64,000 bases of DNA, taken from assembly GCA_034509755.1 (NCBI GenBank), contig CM067545.1:47361062-47425061 (forward strand). The letters are read 5' to 3'. The notes beneath the pieces were generated by a model. That model was not told the DNA's origin, searched no databases, and saw only the letters and a program-made list of their open reading frames with translations. Numbering within the stretch: position 1 is the stretch's first letter; each line of letters starts with the position of its first letter. A program made the translations under genes and the position numbers. This stretch comes from Anisodus tanguticus. Its lineage: Eukaryota; Streptophyta; Magnoliopsida; Solanales; Solanaceae. Of the stretch, positions 44,934-56,502 are shown piece by piece.

Positions 44934-46562
44934 TAAGGATGGCAGGTGGGTACAATTTTGTAGATTCCGCACTGCACTCGCCCCAATTTGAGTGGGTATG
45001 GATATAACTTTGACGGGTAGTAGGCGGGTATGTTGGAAATTTGCCTTTAGTGGGGGGTTGCGTCCACCCATATTTAATGACTTAAACACTAGGGTTCTGC
45101 ATGTTGGAGGCGTTGTCTCTTCACACGTGCATAATCTACTAAGTGAGTAGATGACCGTAGGGCCAAGGATCATCAAATTTCGTTATGAAATGAAAGATAT
45201 ATTGGTCCACGAAGTAAGGTGTTTGAGGCATGGAAATATGGTGTAGGACAAATCTACCACATCGGTGGGGAAATGAAGAATTGTTCTTTTTATAAGCCTA
45301 AAAATGGATAAGAGTTTGGGACCCCAAGGGGTAACCCATGTGTTTGAAGGAGGGAGGACCTAGGTGTGCTTGGGTTCGAGGCTAAGCCGCCGCCCACCCG
45401 TCCGGTCCGGTCTCGGGTCGTGGGTCGTGGGCCTTGAGCTTCTTCTGTTATCTTTTGGACCCCAAACTGTTTAGTACTTACAGTTTGGTCCTTGGAGTTT
45501 CAGGAAAGATAAAATTAGGAAGAGGAAGGCGGAAGGTTTCTGCCTCTTGGGCTGGTTTTGGAGCATTGAATCTCCATTTCAAGGCACTCGGCCATTACTT
45601 GGCTGAATATAACTCCTCACTAAGTGCAATTACATGGCTATTAAAAGTCATTAGTTGGCTAGTTGAGAGGTCATCCTCCTAAACTTTATATATTGAGACC
45701 TTACTCTTATTTGAGGGCAGTGGAGTAGAAAGATATGAGAGCATCAGAAACTCTTCCTTTTCCTCTAAATTTTCCATTCTTCAGCAAGTCGTTTCATGTT
45801 TGTTTTCTTCGTCAGAATCAACCTATTTGCTTTGTAGTGTTGATTAGTTATTGTTTTATCTTGGGAGACTATTGCCCGCTAACGTAAAAGCATATATACG
45901 GTGCAATCTTGTCTTAAAGACAGAGAGCCATCTTTCGACTCAGCCGGTGGTGTTGTGATTATCTAATTGGTTGCTAAGTGTTCAGGTGTGAACTTGAATC
46001 TCGAAGTTCCCTAACCGTTCGGATTCTCAGCGGATATACAAGTCACAAGTGTAGCAGTTCATGTTCTTGTATTTCTGAATACAAGATCCAGATTTGGAGT
46101 TCCAATTCAAGATCAAGAGATTGACAACTTGTTGTTGTTTATCCTTTCAATCATTGTAATAGTTATTTACAATTCTCTTACGTGCTTTACATATCCAACA
46201 GGGTATGGGTAGGTGGTGGATTTGCAGTTATATCCGCTTCATACCCGTCCGCCCCGCCCCAAATCCACCCACCCGCCTTATACCCACAAACTATAATTTT
46301 ATTTGTATAATTTTATATTTATCTAAAGCCCAAATAATTTGACACACATAATTTAGCAGCCCATAAGTCCAATAATAATGAATTTTGAGGATATCCACTT
46401 GGGTGGTGGAGCGGGTGTGAATTTAGAAATATATCCGCCTAGGCGGGTATGGATGTTGAAAATGTACCCGCCACGGGTGGCGGGTATAAAATTTTCTGGC
46501 GGGTACGGATACGGGTGTGGGGGAGGGGTACCCGCACCGGCCCCGCCCAATTGACATCCCTA
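44934..46562. mobile_element. hAT-type MITE with GCGGGTA repeats, carrying solo LTR I
   Basis: Terminal inverted repeats TAAGGATGGCA and TAGGGATGTCA (right end read on the minus strand). A perfect 8-bp target duplication, CTTTTTCC, lies at 44926-44933 and 46563-46570. Sub-terminal regions carry many GCGGGTA/TACCCGC words. Removing solo LTR I leaves about 460 bp with no gene. Copy 1 shows the empty site near 22452 (CAACTTTTTCTC). An 8-bp duplication is diagnostic of hAT elements. Confidence 0.88.
45031..46200 (+). mobile_element. Solo LTR I of the E/F family
   Basis: It begins TGTTGGAAATTTGCC and ends ATATCCAACA. A perfect 5-bp duplication, GGGTA, lies at 45026-45030 and 46201-46205. It is in plus orientation, opposite to E and F. 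It retains the conserved stretch GCAATCTTGTCTTAAAGACAG near 45902-45922, the partner of the family's leader. Inserted inside the hAT MITE. Confidence 0.9.
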
Positions 46563-46782
46563 CTTTTTCCCTTTTCCTGAACTTTCATATCAATTTTAGA
46601 TTCCTCGTACATGACCAAATCTTCGGTTAGGCACTTAAGTTCTCTAGTAATAAACTAGTTCAAATTGTTAATTTGAGGTTTTACCTTAGATCAGTCCCAA
46701 ATTGTAGGATCTAACTATTTGTTTGTTTATACGGAAAAGCTTTAAAACTGTTTTTTTTTCTCGAAATGATTCATATACTTTT

Positions 46783-47642
46783 TGTTGATTACAATGGTTG
46801 CAGGAAACGGGAAATAAGTAACTGCTAAGTATTACAACAAAATAAAATTATACCAAATTGAAATTTCAATAAACTGGAACAAGAAATTGAGATTCCAAGC
46901 ACTTTGATTTTGCTGGGTCGAGTGATGACACTCTGTCTTTAAGACAAGATTGCCCCGTATATATCATTTTACGTTCTGGACAATAGTCTCCCAAGATAAA
47001 ACAGCAACTCAACAAATGAGCAAAGGAAACTCAAGTGTTACTTTGAAGAACTTAGTGTAATGAAATGATGTTGGAAAGTAGTAAGAAGATTTCTGTTTTT
47101 TTCGTTTGTGTGTGGTTTCAACAATTGAGCCAAAGACTTCAATATATAGGGCATGGAGGGGACTTGTGAAGTGCCCAACTAATTGTTGTTAATAGCCATG
47201 TAATGGCAATTAGTGAGGAGTAATTCAGCAAAGATAATATCAGAAGAAGCCCAAGGCCCGCGACCCGCAACGGTGCGCGTGTGGACTTAGCCTCGAACCA
47301 AAGCACATGTAGGTCCTCCCTCCTTCAAACACATGGGTTACCCCTTGGGGTCCCAAACCCTTAGCCAATTTTGAAACTTATAAACCAAACAAATCTTTCC
47401 TTCCTCCACCGATGAGGGAGAATTGGTCTATACCACATTTTCATGCTTCAAATATCTCACTTCGTGGACCAATATCTTTTTCATTTCTCAACGAAATTTG
47501 ACGATCCTTGGCTCTACGGTCATCTACTCACTTAGTAGATTATGCACGTGTGAAGAATTAAAGTCTCCAACATGCGGAACCCTAGTGTTTAAGTCATTAA
47601 AGATAGGTGGACGCAACTCCCACCAAAGGCAAATCTCCAACA
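46783..47642 (-). mobile_element. Solo LTR J of the E/F family
   Basis: It begins TGTTGATTAC and ends CTCCAACA. A perfect 5-bp duplication, CTTTT, lies at 46778-46782 and 47643-47647. It shares GCTGGGTCGAGTGATG and CTGTCTTTAAGACAAGATTG (near 46936-46955) with Copia E. Copy 1 lacks it. Confidence 0.88.
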
Positions 47643-48264
47643 CTTTTTCCCTCCGTTTCAAGTTGGGGTTAATCATACCCTCGTCGTTCTAAAAGTAGCA
47701 CCTATGATTTTGTGAAATGGTTTACTTTTATCCCTTTTCACTAACGAAATAATTAAAGAAAATAAAATATACTTGAAAAATGTTCAAATTTGCTCCACTA
47801 CTTTACGAAATATTTACTTATGCTCTCGGTTTAACAGTCTGGACTAATATTCCCCCTTTATTTTTTCTGTCTAAGGACCCATTTTGGACCTCAATTTGTG
47901 AATATTAAAACCAAAAAATGATAGTACTTAGCAATTAATTGAACCTCCTCTTATTAACTACCCCTCGCCTCTCCCCTTTATGGACCCAACGCATTACTAA
48001 GTATTACGAGTATAAACTTGTCAAATCAAATAAAATTAGGTGGAAATTAGTTCCTGGGAGTACCAACAAATTAGAGAAGTAGCAAGAAAACCAAATCCTT
48101 GCTTAAGCTTTTCGGCTTTTCCATATCTTCCCTACCATTATATGTATTGGTTACCTTTTGGGCTTTTCCATGGCATCCACTAATCACTTCTTTTTGGTAA
48201 GTAATCGTCTAGATATCGTTCATAAAACCAAAACGTTGATTATGCTTCTTAGTATTTAACAAGT

Positions 48265-48669
48265 CCCCATTTGGTAGGAAATCTTGAGAGATTACTCTCC
48301 TGTTGGATCAAATGTTATCTTGTTTCTACATAACGTTATTATGATTGGTACCTTTCAGGCCTATCTTTAGCAAAGTAACAATTTATTAATTAAAGGACTA
48401 ATCAACTTATTTGTATACTATGACGAGATGTAGTTTTGTTGAAGACAGATCGATGAAGACAATGGTTATCACCATCAATGTAACAACAACGTAACATGTT
48501 GTAGACAACTTGGAACAACAAAATAAGTTATATTTTCCTAGTGTGTGCTGCTACTAGTCATTTTGTAAGTAATTATATAGATTCCTCGTACATTAAAGTC
48601 TTAATATTTGGCTGGTTTCCACTTGGTTAACACCTTTCTATTTTCAAGTTGAATATTGCTGGATTAAGA
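48265..48669. other. Intergenic sequence, no gene seen
   Basis: Between the end of duplication copy 2 and the left LTR of Copia C. No coding or repeat signal noted. Confidence 0.55.
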
Positions 48670-48884
48670 TGTAATACTCTTGTGGCTAGTAATAAGTAAA
48701 GGAATATTTTCCTTGATTTTATTAATGAATGATTTATATTATATATAGTATTACAAAAGTATTTACTTTGCTATAAACTAGGTAACTAATCAACCTAATT
48801 ACAAAAATATTATAATTCTACCTACAATAGGAGATATACAATTAATACAATTAATGGAAGAATATTCGAGAATATTCTATTACA
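48670..48884 (-). repeat. 3' LTR of Copia C
   Basis: 215 bp, TGTAATACTC to TCTATTACA, an inverted TGTAATA/TATTACA end pair. The minus-strand purine tract TGCGGGGGTG (48885-48894) abuts it. Confidence 0.8.
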
Positions 48885-49221
48885 CCCCCGCAGTCGAAGC
48901 AGGAGGTTCACGAACACTGAGATTGGCTTGAAAATCATCAAATAGTATGCGCGGAAGTCCTTTGGTGAAGATATCGGCAATCTGATATCTGGAAGGAACA
49001 TGAAGGTCACGAACTTCACCACGAGCCATTTTTTCACGAACTAAATGAATGTCCATCTAAATGTGTTTAGTGTGCTGATGTTGGACGGAATTGCCGGAAA
49101 GATATATCGCATTAATATTGTCGCAGTAGACCAGTGTTGCCTTTTGAATCGGGCAGTGAAGCTCAAGTATAAGGTTACAGATCCAACAAAACTCAGAGAC
49201 GACGTTGGCGACACATCTGTA
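48885..49221 (-). pseudogene. Copia C RNase H C-terminal part
   Basis: The clear text is near the end: RDLHVPSRYQIADIFTKGLP-like sequence with substitutions (48822-49037 frame: MFLPDIRLPISSP is the shifted shadow). TVQHQHTKHI-like text lies at about 49060-49090. Several shifts. Equivalent to the last third of RNase H. Confidence 0.65.
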
Positions 49222-50403
49222 CTATGTTTCGGTACTGGATCGGGATAGTGTAGGTTGCCTTATGGAAAACCAATACAATAGGTTATCTCTGAGGAAAATG
49301 CAGTAACAAGACGTGGAGCGTGTAGTTTCAGGACATCTACCGTAGTCAGCATTAGAATAAGCAGTAAGACCAGTGAGCGAGGACCTATATAGATGTAATC
49401 CGAAGTGAATTGTTCCTTGGACGTATAGTAAAATACGTTTGAGAGCATGCATGTGTGCTTCCATCGGATTGTGCATGTGCAAGCAGATTTGTTGCACGAC
49501 ATAGGATATGTCTGATCTCATGAATGTAAGGTACTGCAGGGCCCCAGTCAGGCTACAATAGTGAGTCGGGTCTGAATACGAAGGGCCGGAATCAGCACAG
49601 AGCTTGGAATTAGTGTCTACTGGCGTGTGGGATAATTTGCAAGATGTCATGCATGCATGGTCAATGATATATTTGGTGTATTTCTTCTGACACAGAAATA
49701 GGCCACCAGAATGTCGAGTGACAGATATACCCAAGAAATAATCCAGGGGGCCCAGATCTTTCATAGGAAACTCAGAGGAAATGAGAGACATAATGGACCG
49801 GTGGAGAGCATCAGATAATTTGGTGAGGATGATATCATCAATAAATAATAAGAGATAAGCCATGTCTGGACCCTTGTTATATATGGACAGGGAATGCTCG
49901 GATCTGCTGTGTGAAACACCGATAGAGGAGACATAATCGGCAAACCGCTGGTACCATGCTCGAGGAGCCTGTTTCAGTCCATAGAGCGATTTTCGCAACA
50001 ATGACACATAATTTGTATGAAAATAATCCCTGAAACCCATAGGTTGATGCATATATACCATTTCATGAAGATCCCCATGTAAGAAGTCATTCTTGACATC
50101 AATCTGATAAATTGGCTAAGACTTGGATAGGGAAATGTTGAGGACGGTCTGGATTGTTGTGGGCTTTACGACCGGGATGAACATTTTATCATAGTCTACT
50201 CCCACCTGTTGAGATATGTCATCACCTACAAGACGAGCCTTGTACCTCTCAAAAGAACCATCAGATTTCTTTTTATGTCTAAAAATCCACATAGAACGAA
50301 TAATGTTAGCATCAGGCGGATGGGGTACTAGGTCCCACGTCTTATTATCAATAAAAGCATTATATTTGTCAATCATTGAGGCTTTCCAATTTAGGCCAGA
50401 CAA
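49222..50403 (-). pseudogene. Copia C reverse transcriptase and RNase H start
   Basis: RT begins with GLNWKASMIDKYNAFIDNKTW and [21 protein letters not shown]. One TAG stop near 50114 interrupts SKSxPIYQIDVKN. The frame then continues with LLRKSLYGLKQAPRAWYQRF and the catalytic LLFIDDIILT, where the usual YVDD is FIDD. RNase H starts with YSNADYGRCPETTRSTSCY. Its catalytic first Asp is present. It ends in a shift near 49222. Confidence 0.85.
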
Positions 50404-50638
50404 GTCATCTTTCGAATTTCGAGGGACAAGGAAAGGGACAACTGAAACGGATAGGTTAAACAGCTATTTAGGTTTAGAAATTTCGCGCATGGCACATGTT
50501 TATATTATTTGATAGCGTGTCTTGGGATTCAGTATGGGAGGAGGGTGGGGTTCCGCGGGACTACCAATAAGAGGAGGAAGGGCAGGAGTGGCGGGATCGG
50601 CTGGCCGAGGCTCGGTTTGCTGAGAGGTGGCAGTAAAA

Positions 50639-51513
50639 TCACCTTGAGATTGCTATTCCGGGCCACCATCGGAGGAACTGGTGGGCAACGTGTCCAGAAC
50701 TGACCGAGGTGGGTGTGGGATCTGGGGTCTGGGACGGCGGACTATATAATTGATGAATTAGAAGGGGGTTCATGCCATCATCTAGGAAGTCGTAGGAATG
50801 CCGAAGTGACGAGTTTAGGGAGGAAAAGGGGAATTTAAACTCATCAAATAGGACATGACGTGAAATAATAATTTTAAAGCTTGACGAGTCATTGCACGAG
50901 GAACCACGATGATTGGCGAGGTAACCCAGAAACACACACGGGGAAGATCGGGCTAAGAGTTTGTGAGTAGTCGAATGGAGAGGATAAAAGAGATATCTAA
51001 AAATACGCAAGTATTAGTAAGATGGTTTATTACGAAATAGAACTTGAGTGTGACACCGTTGATCTAGAGACTTATTTTGGATTATGTTTAGGAGATAGGT
51101 GACCATGGAGAGTGCGTAATTCCATAATTAAGGGGGAATTGAGACGTGAGCAAGTAGAGCACGAGTTAGGTTGTTTATGGTTCGGATTTTCCGTTCGGTT
51201 TTACGTTTTTGAAAGGAGGTGTGAGGGCATGAAAAACGAACGGTAAGACCGTTTTTGGAGCAAAACTGTTTGAATTGGTTATTATCGAATTCTCTGCCAT
51301 TGTCACATTGAAAACATTTATGCTCTTTTCAAATTGTATTTTTATGAAAGCACTAAATGAGGAAAAACTGGGGTAGACCTGGGATTTATTGTCAATTGGA
51401 AAAGTCCATAGAAAGTTGGAATAATCGTCCAAAAACAACACATAATATCGATGGCCAGCCGTACTTAAAATAGAGGAAGTCCACAAATCACTATCTATGA
51501 TATCAAAATGCAT
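50639..51513 (-). pseudogene. Copia C integrase
   Basis: The core (51175-51513) opens MHFDIIDSDLWTSS with the first catalytic Asp and continues with RYYVLFLDDYSNFLW. The second catalytic block reads FNVTMAENS where the family has QCDNGREF, so that Asp is gone. The C-terminal part (50639-51010) has CVFLGYLANHRGSSC and ISRHVLFDEFKFPFSS. A gap with shifts separates them (51010-51175). Confidence 0.8.
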
Positions 51514-51772
51514 TAAAGTACAATTTCTGGATGCATAAAATGGTAATTTAACATGTTTCCCAAAAATACAAGATTCACATATATGAGTCTTAGAAATACG
51601 GTTGCAATTGATAGAATCACCCGGATGTCCTAATCTAGAATGTCATAAGGAAGACGAAAGAGCAGCAAAGGTTAATGGAACTGAGGTTGGATTCTTGATG
51701 GCGTTTGAAATAGGGTAGAGATATTCAATGCTGTCACATCTCATTATTCGTCTCCTTGTCATAAAAAATCCT

Positions 51773-52081
51773 TCACATATAAACCAAAAGGATCAAAGTC
51801 AAGGGAAACATTATTATTGTTGTGAAACGTCGCACAGAGATTAGATTCTTAATGAGTTTAGGGGCATGAAGGACGTTTTTTAAGATTAGTGGTGGATGTG
51901 ATGGGGATAAGGATGAATGACCAACACCGCGAATAGGTTTACCTTGTCCACTACCAATAATAATATTTTGATTTAAATTACTCAAATTGGAATAAGACGA
52001 GAGAGTACCTTGTGATGTCGTTATGTAAGATGTGGCGCATGTCTCCATATACCAATTTTCATCTGGTGCGTTGAGTGACAT
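51773..52081 (-). pseudogene. Copia C protease
   Basis: The active site reads WYMETCATSYI where copia elements have WYMDTGATSH: the catalytic Asp is Glu and the Gly is Cys. The downstream [17 protein letters not shown] tail is typical. It could not cleave. The following GAG-pre-integrase text (51520-51770) is fragmented, with CHSRLGHPGD-like sequence near 51620. Confidence 0.82.
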
Positions 52082-52089
52082 TGTGTTCT

Positions 52090-52440
52090 ACCTGCTTCAA
52101 TGTCAGTCGGTGCATAAGTTGAGGGCGGAGGAGGGGGGGCTATGTTGTGTAGGCCTGTTGTGGACTGCATCGAGTATGCCAGGTTGGGCCTGTCGGGTAG
52201 GAGGTAGATTCCACGAGGATGTTGGATATGGGAAATGAGGAGAGGTCCATGATAGTCGGCCCACGCGGTCCATGGCAGGTAGGCAACCCACGACGAAGGC
52301 TGCTGCCACTGCCGCGGTCGCCGCTAACTGTTTCTTACCGGCGAGGACTGCCCCTTCCCGCCGCCGTTGTTGCTGGAATTTTGTCTGCCGCAGCCCTTGC
52401 CGTACTGTCTCCCTCGACAGTTGTTGTGGGTTGATCCGAA
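52090..52440 (-). pseudogene. Copia C gag C-terminal linker
   Basis: GC-rich, encoding Pro/Ala/Arg/Gly-rich text with no stable frame. It corresponds to the Gly/Arg-rich nucleocapsid-like region of related elements (compare Copia B near 62676-62915). No zinc knuckle is visible. Confidence 0.5.
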
Positions 52441-53188
52441 CTATTGCGGGTCCTCAGGTCGGTGGTGCAGGCTGCTGGAATTGGAGATCCGGCAGTCGGT
52501 GGAGGACCCGATGGTGGTGGTGAGGGCGGTGTCTGCAATGCTGGCCTGAGTGGTGTTGCACTTGATTTTTTGGGTTTTCTCAAGAATTAGCTTCGAACGG
52601 GCCTCATAGAACTGTGGTAACGGCGTGCATTGCTGAAGGATGGTGGCAACGCCAACATAGAATTCGTTCAAGCCTGCAATAAGTTGCATAACCAGTCGCT
52701 GATTAGTGACGGGTGCGCCAACATTGGAGAGTTGGTCATCAAGCATCTTGAGTTCTTGACAATATGCAGACACGTTTGGGAAATCATCCTGATGAACGTC
52801 CATGAACTGATTTTCAAGGTATAACGCTCGTTGAGTTTTGTTGTCGTGGAAAATACTTTCCAAACGTTCCACGTTTGGTGGGCAATGGCATCTGTATCAA
52901 TGATGGTGTGCAATAGATCATTAGAGATCGTGCCGTATATCCACTGGAGGACGGCTGCGTCCAAACGAGACCAGAGTGCATCATCAGAAGTCGAAGATAA
53001 GGGGAGGTTTGTGGACTTCGGTGTAAGAGAGATGATGTGGTCAATAACTTCGTAAACATGACAATGGATCTTAAAAAGCTCTGCCTACGAGGAGTATTGA
53101 CCATTTTTCATCTCAAGGGTGACAAGGATGAAGTTTTTGATATTATTGACTGCAAGTGGAGGATGAAATTTGGTTTTGTCAGCCATGG
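52441..53188 (-). pseudogene. Copia C gag
   Basis: The start MADKTKFHPPLAVNNIKNFI is at 53188. Capsid text includes LWSRLDAAVLQWIYGTISND and DAIAHQTW. After a shift near 52870 comes ALYLENQFMDVHQDDFPNVS and LVMQLIAGLNEFY, then a linker. At least one stop (about 53090) and two shifts. Confidence 0.82.
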
Positions 53189-53300
53189 AAGATGAAATTT
53201 AGGAGGAAGATGGAGGGAGAATGGTCGAAAAAACTAGGGTTCCGTCGTGGGGAAAGGGGAGGCCGAGAGAAGAAGTCGGCCGCTAGGGTAGGATATCTAG

Positions 53301-53553
53301 GGTTGAGTTAGACCCAAGATCCATTATTTACATGGTATCAGAGCCAGACCCATTCTAATTCTTTGTTCGTCGATATTGGGCCCCAAATTATATTGTCCAC
53401 GCTCCAGTTAACGGATCTGGGCGTGCGGGGGAGTGCTAAGGGTGACACATCGGAAATGAAATGGGAACATGAACTCCTTATATGGACTTGGACAATCCTC
53501 ATCCTACTGGCTAGTTTTTGGAATTGAGTTAGGCCCAAGATCCATTCTTTACA
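53301..53553 (+). mobile_element. Miniature LTR element (TRIM-like), left end truncated
   Basis: The last 32 bp of an LTR (53301-53332) are followed at once by a tRNA-Met site, TGGTATCAGAGC (53333-53344). About 90 bp of internal sequence and a purine tract, GCGTGCGGGGGAG, follow, then a 120-bp LTR (53434-53553, TGCTAAGGGTG to TTTACA). No protein. The same family makes the palindrome at 9558-9889. I found no 5S rRNA-like sequence, so it is not Cassandra. Confidence 0.8.
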
Positions 53554-54228
53554 ATAAGCACCAAGTAATTTGTCTTTATAGGGGACAGAGAATCAATTGA
53601 TGTCTTCGATTTGCAGCGGTTATTCCATCGGTTCATCTAAACCGCCACGAAAGGAATTTACGACAGGCTATCAGGTGATAGGTCTATATCATTGCTATTT
53701 TTATTCTGCGGCAGTTCAAACCGCCGCGAAATAAAGGAAACAACCGCTACAAAGAAGTGTTTTTTTATGTAATGCACCATCACACGAGAGGTGAAAGCCT
53801 GGATGGATGGTTTAGCTAAAAAAAAAAACCAGATATGTCTGAGTATTTCTCAGTTCATGTAAGAATATCAATCTGTAGAGTTCTAGGAGTCGCCTATGTG
53901 AGTAAATTTTATCCAAATATTTTGTAAGATCTCTCTCGAAATCGACGATTCCGGATGAAAATAGAACTGGTAAGAACAATCTGTAAGTACATCTCCCCTT
54001 ACATATTGAGGGGACATGATACAAGATAATAATAAGAATTCTAACTCCTTAGGAGATCTACTTGTATAAGAATACCTAATTTCTAACGTGATCTACTTGT
54101 ATATGTATATGACCTCCAATTAGTAGAGTCTTCCAATTAATCTTAATTTTCTCACATTTTTGTTCTTGTGGACCTCGTTTAACTCACATCAGCTTCAGAA
54201 AAAAAAATCCACGCAACAACGTCATCAT
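53554..54228. other. Intergenic sequence with CACTA-like GCGGTT words
   Basis: Between about 53615 and 53755 several GCGGTT/AACCGC words occur in both directions, for example TAAACCGCCACGAAA and CAAACCGCCGCGAAA. Such sub-terminal repeats are typical of CACTA transposons, but I see no clear CACTA end. A run of 11 A lies near 53819. No gene. Confidence 0.35.
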
Positions 54229-54429
54229 TGTTAGGATAATTAGCCCATAATTAGCCAAAATCATCTCATATCAATTGTAATTATTAGTATCACATAATTT
54301 AGGGTATGATTAGGATATGATTATAAATTAGTATCACATAATTAGAGTATGATTAGATAGGTCTTCTATTATTATTAGTCTTATACACTTGTATATATAT
54401 GACTATATTGGAATGAAATAAATTTTTTA

Positions 54430-55110
54430 TTTCTCGTCACGTTGTTTTTTATGAGTCTATATTCCCGTTTGCTAAATTTCATGTGGCATCCCCACTTTCA
54501 TATGATTTTTTGGACGACGGAATACATCCAATTTTACATCACCACCTACTTAGCCAAAATCAGGTAGGACCAGCCCAAAATACTCCCCACACCGTACCGG
54601 CCCAACCACAAAATGGGACTAGACCAGTCTAATGTGAGAAAGCCATTGCCTCGTTACTATCGGTCTCGGCCCAGTCCATATCTCGTGGCTGCCAGGCCCA
54701 AATGAGGGAGCCCACTGCTCCCTCACCCGTGTCCATAATCCAATAGCCATGTCCATCATCTCAGGCCCACAAAATTGATCCGAGTCGACCCAGCCACCAA
54801 GCAGAAAGTCACCTGTCAGTTCTGACCCAAGATAGGATTGCCCCTCGGCCCAATAGCCTACCAAACAGCCCAAATCCACAACCTCGGACCATTGAAACAC
54901 GTGTTATGCATAGGATTTTTCGACCCAAGGGTCATTTTAACCTAACATCTTCAGTCCAACCATCACCTCTACCTAAAAATTCCAAAACAGTCCTATCAGA
55001 CCCGAATTGGAAAGCTGCCATGTTAGACGAAATTGATGCCCTTATTAAAAAAAAGACGTGGGAGTTAGTTCCCCATCCATCTAATGTGAACATAATCAGG
55101 TCTATGTAGA
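54430..55110 (+). pseudogene. Copia D integrase C-terminus, linker and RT start
   Basis: Reading from about 54435: ISRHVVFYESIFPF and YDFLDDGIHPILHHHL, equivalent to the Copia C text at 50700-50880. The linker is Pro/Ser/Gln-rich with stops. RT begins at 54906 with LPKNSKTVLSDPNWKAAML and WELVPHPSNVNIIRSM, ending at a TAG (usual Trp) at 55107-55109. Confidence 0.8.
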
Positions 55111-56475
55111 TTTTTTGTCCTAAAAAGAATTCTGATGGCTCCTTTGTGAGATACAAAGCTCGTCTTGTTAGTGATAGCAGGTTAACGTGGATTGTGGTAA
55201 AATATTCAGTCCGGTAGATAAGCCAGAAACTATCAGGATTGTTCTTAGCCTGACACTGTCAAAATCTTGGTCCATTCATCAGTTGGATGTCAAAAATGCA
55301 TTCTTACATGGCCATCTATAGGAGACATTCTATATGCACCAGCCTTTGGGGTTCCGAGATCCTACACCTAAGGATTATGTTTGCCTGTTGAAAAAATCTT
55401 TGTATGATTTGAAACAGGCTCCCCGGGCGTGGTATAACAGGTTTGCAGGGTTTGTATCCATAATGAGTTTCTTACACAACAAGTCCGATTAGTCATTGTT
55501 TATTTATAAGAAGGGCAATGACATGACATATATCTTTCTATATGTAGATGACATCATTCTCACTGCACCAGCTACATCACTTCGTCGGTCTATTATGTCC
55601 CTCGTTGCAGCAGAATTTGCAATGAAGGATCTGGGTCCTTTAAATTATTTTTTAGGAATTGATGTAACTCAATATGCAGGTGGTCTGTTCCTCAGTCAAA
55701 AGAAATATGCCGATGAGATCATTGAAAAGGCCGGTATGTCATCCTACAAACCGTCATATACATCGGTTGATACAAAGGCAAAATTGAGTAGCTCTACATG
55801 TACTCCATACAGTGATCCAATGCATTACCGCAGCTTAGCAGGGGAATTGCATTATCTTACTTTCACGAGACCTGATATCTCATATGCGGTTCAGCAAGTA
55901 TGCTTACATATGCATGATCCAAAAGAAGAGCATATGGGGCTCTCAAGCGAATTCTGAGGTATGTTAAGGGTACTCTCCATTTTGGATCGCATATGTATAA
56001 GTCCTCCATTTCGAGTCTCTCATCTTATACAGATGTTGATTGGGGTGGCTGCCCGGACACCCGACGTTCCACCTCGGGTTATTGTGTATTTTTAGGAGAC
56101 AACCACATTTCATAGTCATCAAAATGACAACCGGTGATTTCTCAGTCAAGCGCTGAAGCAGAATACTGAGGAGTCACCAATGTGGTTGCTGAATCATGTT
56201 GGCTCCGTAATCTCCTTTTAAATCTCCATTGTCCGATTGAAAAAGCAAATGTGGTCTATTGTGATAATGTGAGTGTGATATACGTATCCGATAATCCAGT
56301 CCAGCATCAACGCACAAAACACATAGAAATGGATATATTATTTGTTCGAGAAAAGGTTGCGCGTGGACAAGTCCGTGTTCACCATGTACCGTCCCGATAT
56401 CAGATTGTCGACATTTATATCAAAGGTCTTCCGCGCGTACTATTTGATGATTTCAGAGACAGTCTCAGCATATGA
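55111..56475 (+). pseudogene. Copia D reverse transcriptase and RNase H
   Basis: RT text includes DGSFVRYKARLVSD, KNAFLHGHL with breaks, then the catalytic IFLYVDDIILT at about 55535-55568 in a 153-codon frame with DLGPLNYFLGIDV and FTRPDISYAVQQVCLHMH. RNase H follows after a shift near 55940: DWGGCPDTRRSTSGY, then stops, then VVYCDNVSVIYVSDNPVQHQ with the catalytic Asp, and KGLPRVLFDDF. It stops at 56475 just before the purine tract. Confidence 0.85.
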
Positions 56476-56502
56476 GAACCTCCCGCTAAGACTGTGGGGG
56501 AT

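Larger units (their letters stand above)
43077..48264 (+). repeat. Local duplication, copy 2 (interrupted)
   Basis: Partner of 15318-30513. It contains its own insertions that copy 1 lacks: a MITE at 44023-44223, a hAT MITE at 44934-46562 with solo LTR I, and solo LTR J at 46783-47642. The shared blocks carry many substitutions, so the duplication is old. No gene lies inside. Confidence 0.85.
48670..53300 (-). mobile_element. Copia C, 5'-truncated Ty1/copia element
   Basis: One LTR (48670-48884) is at the left, the 3' end of this minus-strand element. Gag, protease, integrase, RT and RNase H follow to the right. No matching LTR or tRNA primer site is found at the right end. The leader before gag (53189-53300) gives way to a plus-strand miniature element. 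RT text is Ale/Retrofit-like and close to Copia D. Confidence 0.85.

Noticed and set aside
53301..53553. Cassandra TRIM, which carries 5S rRNA promoter sequence
   Set aside because: I looked for 5S box motifs and did not see any, so only a generic TRIM-like label is given.
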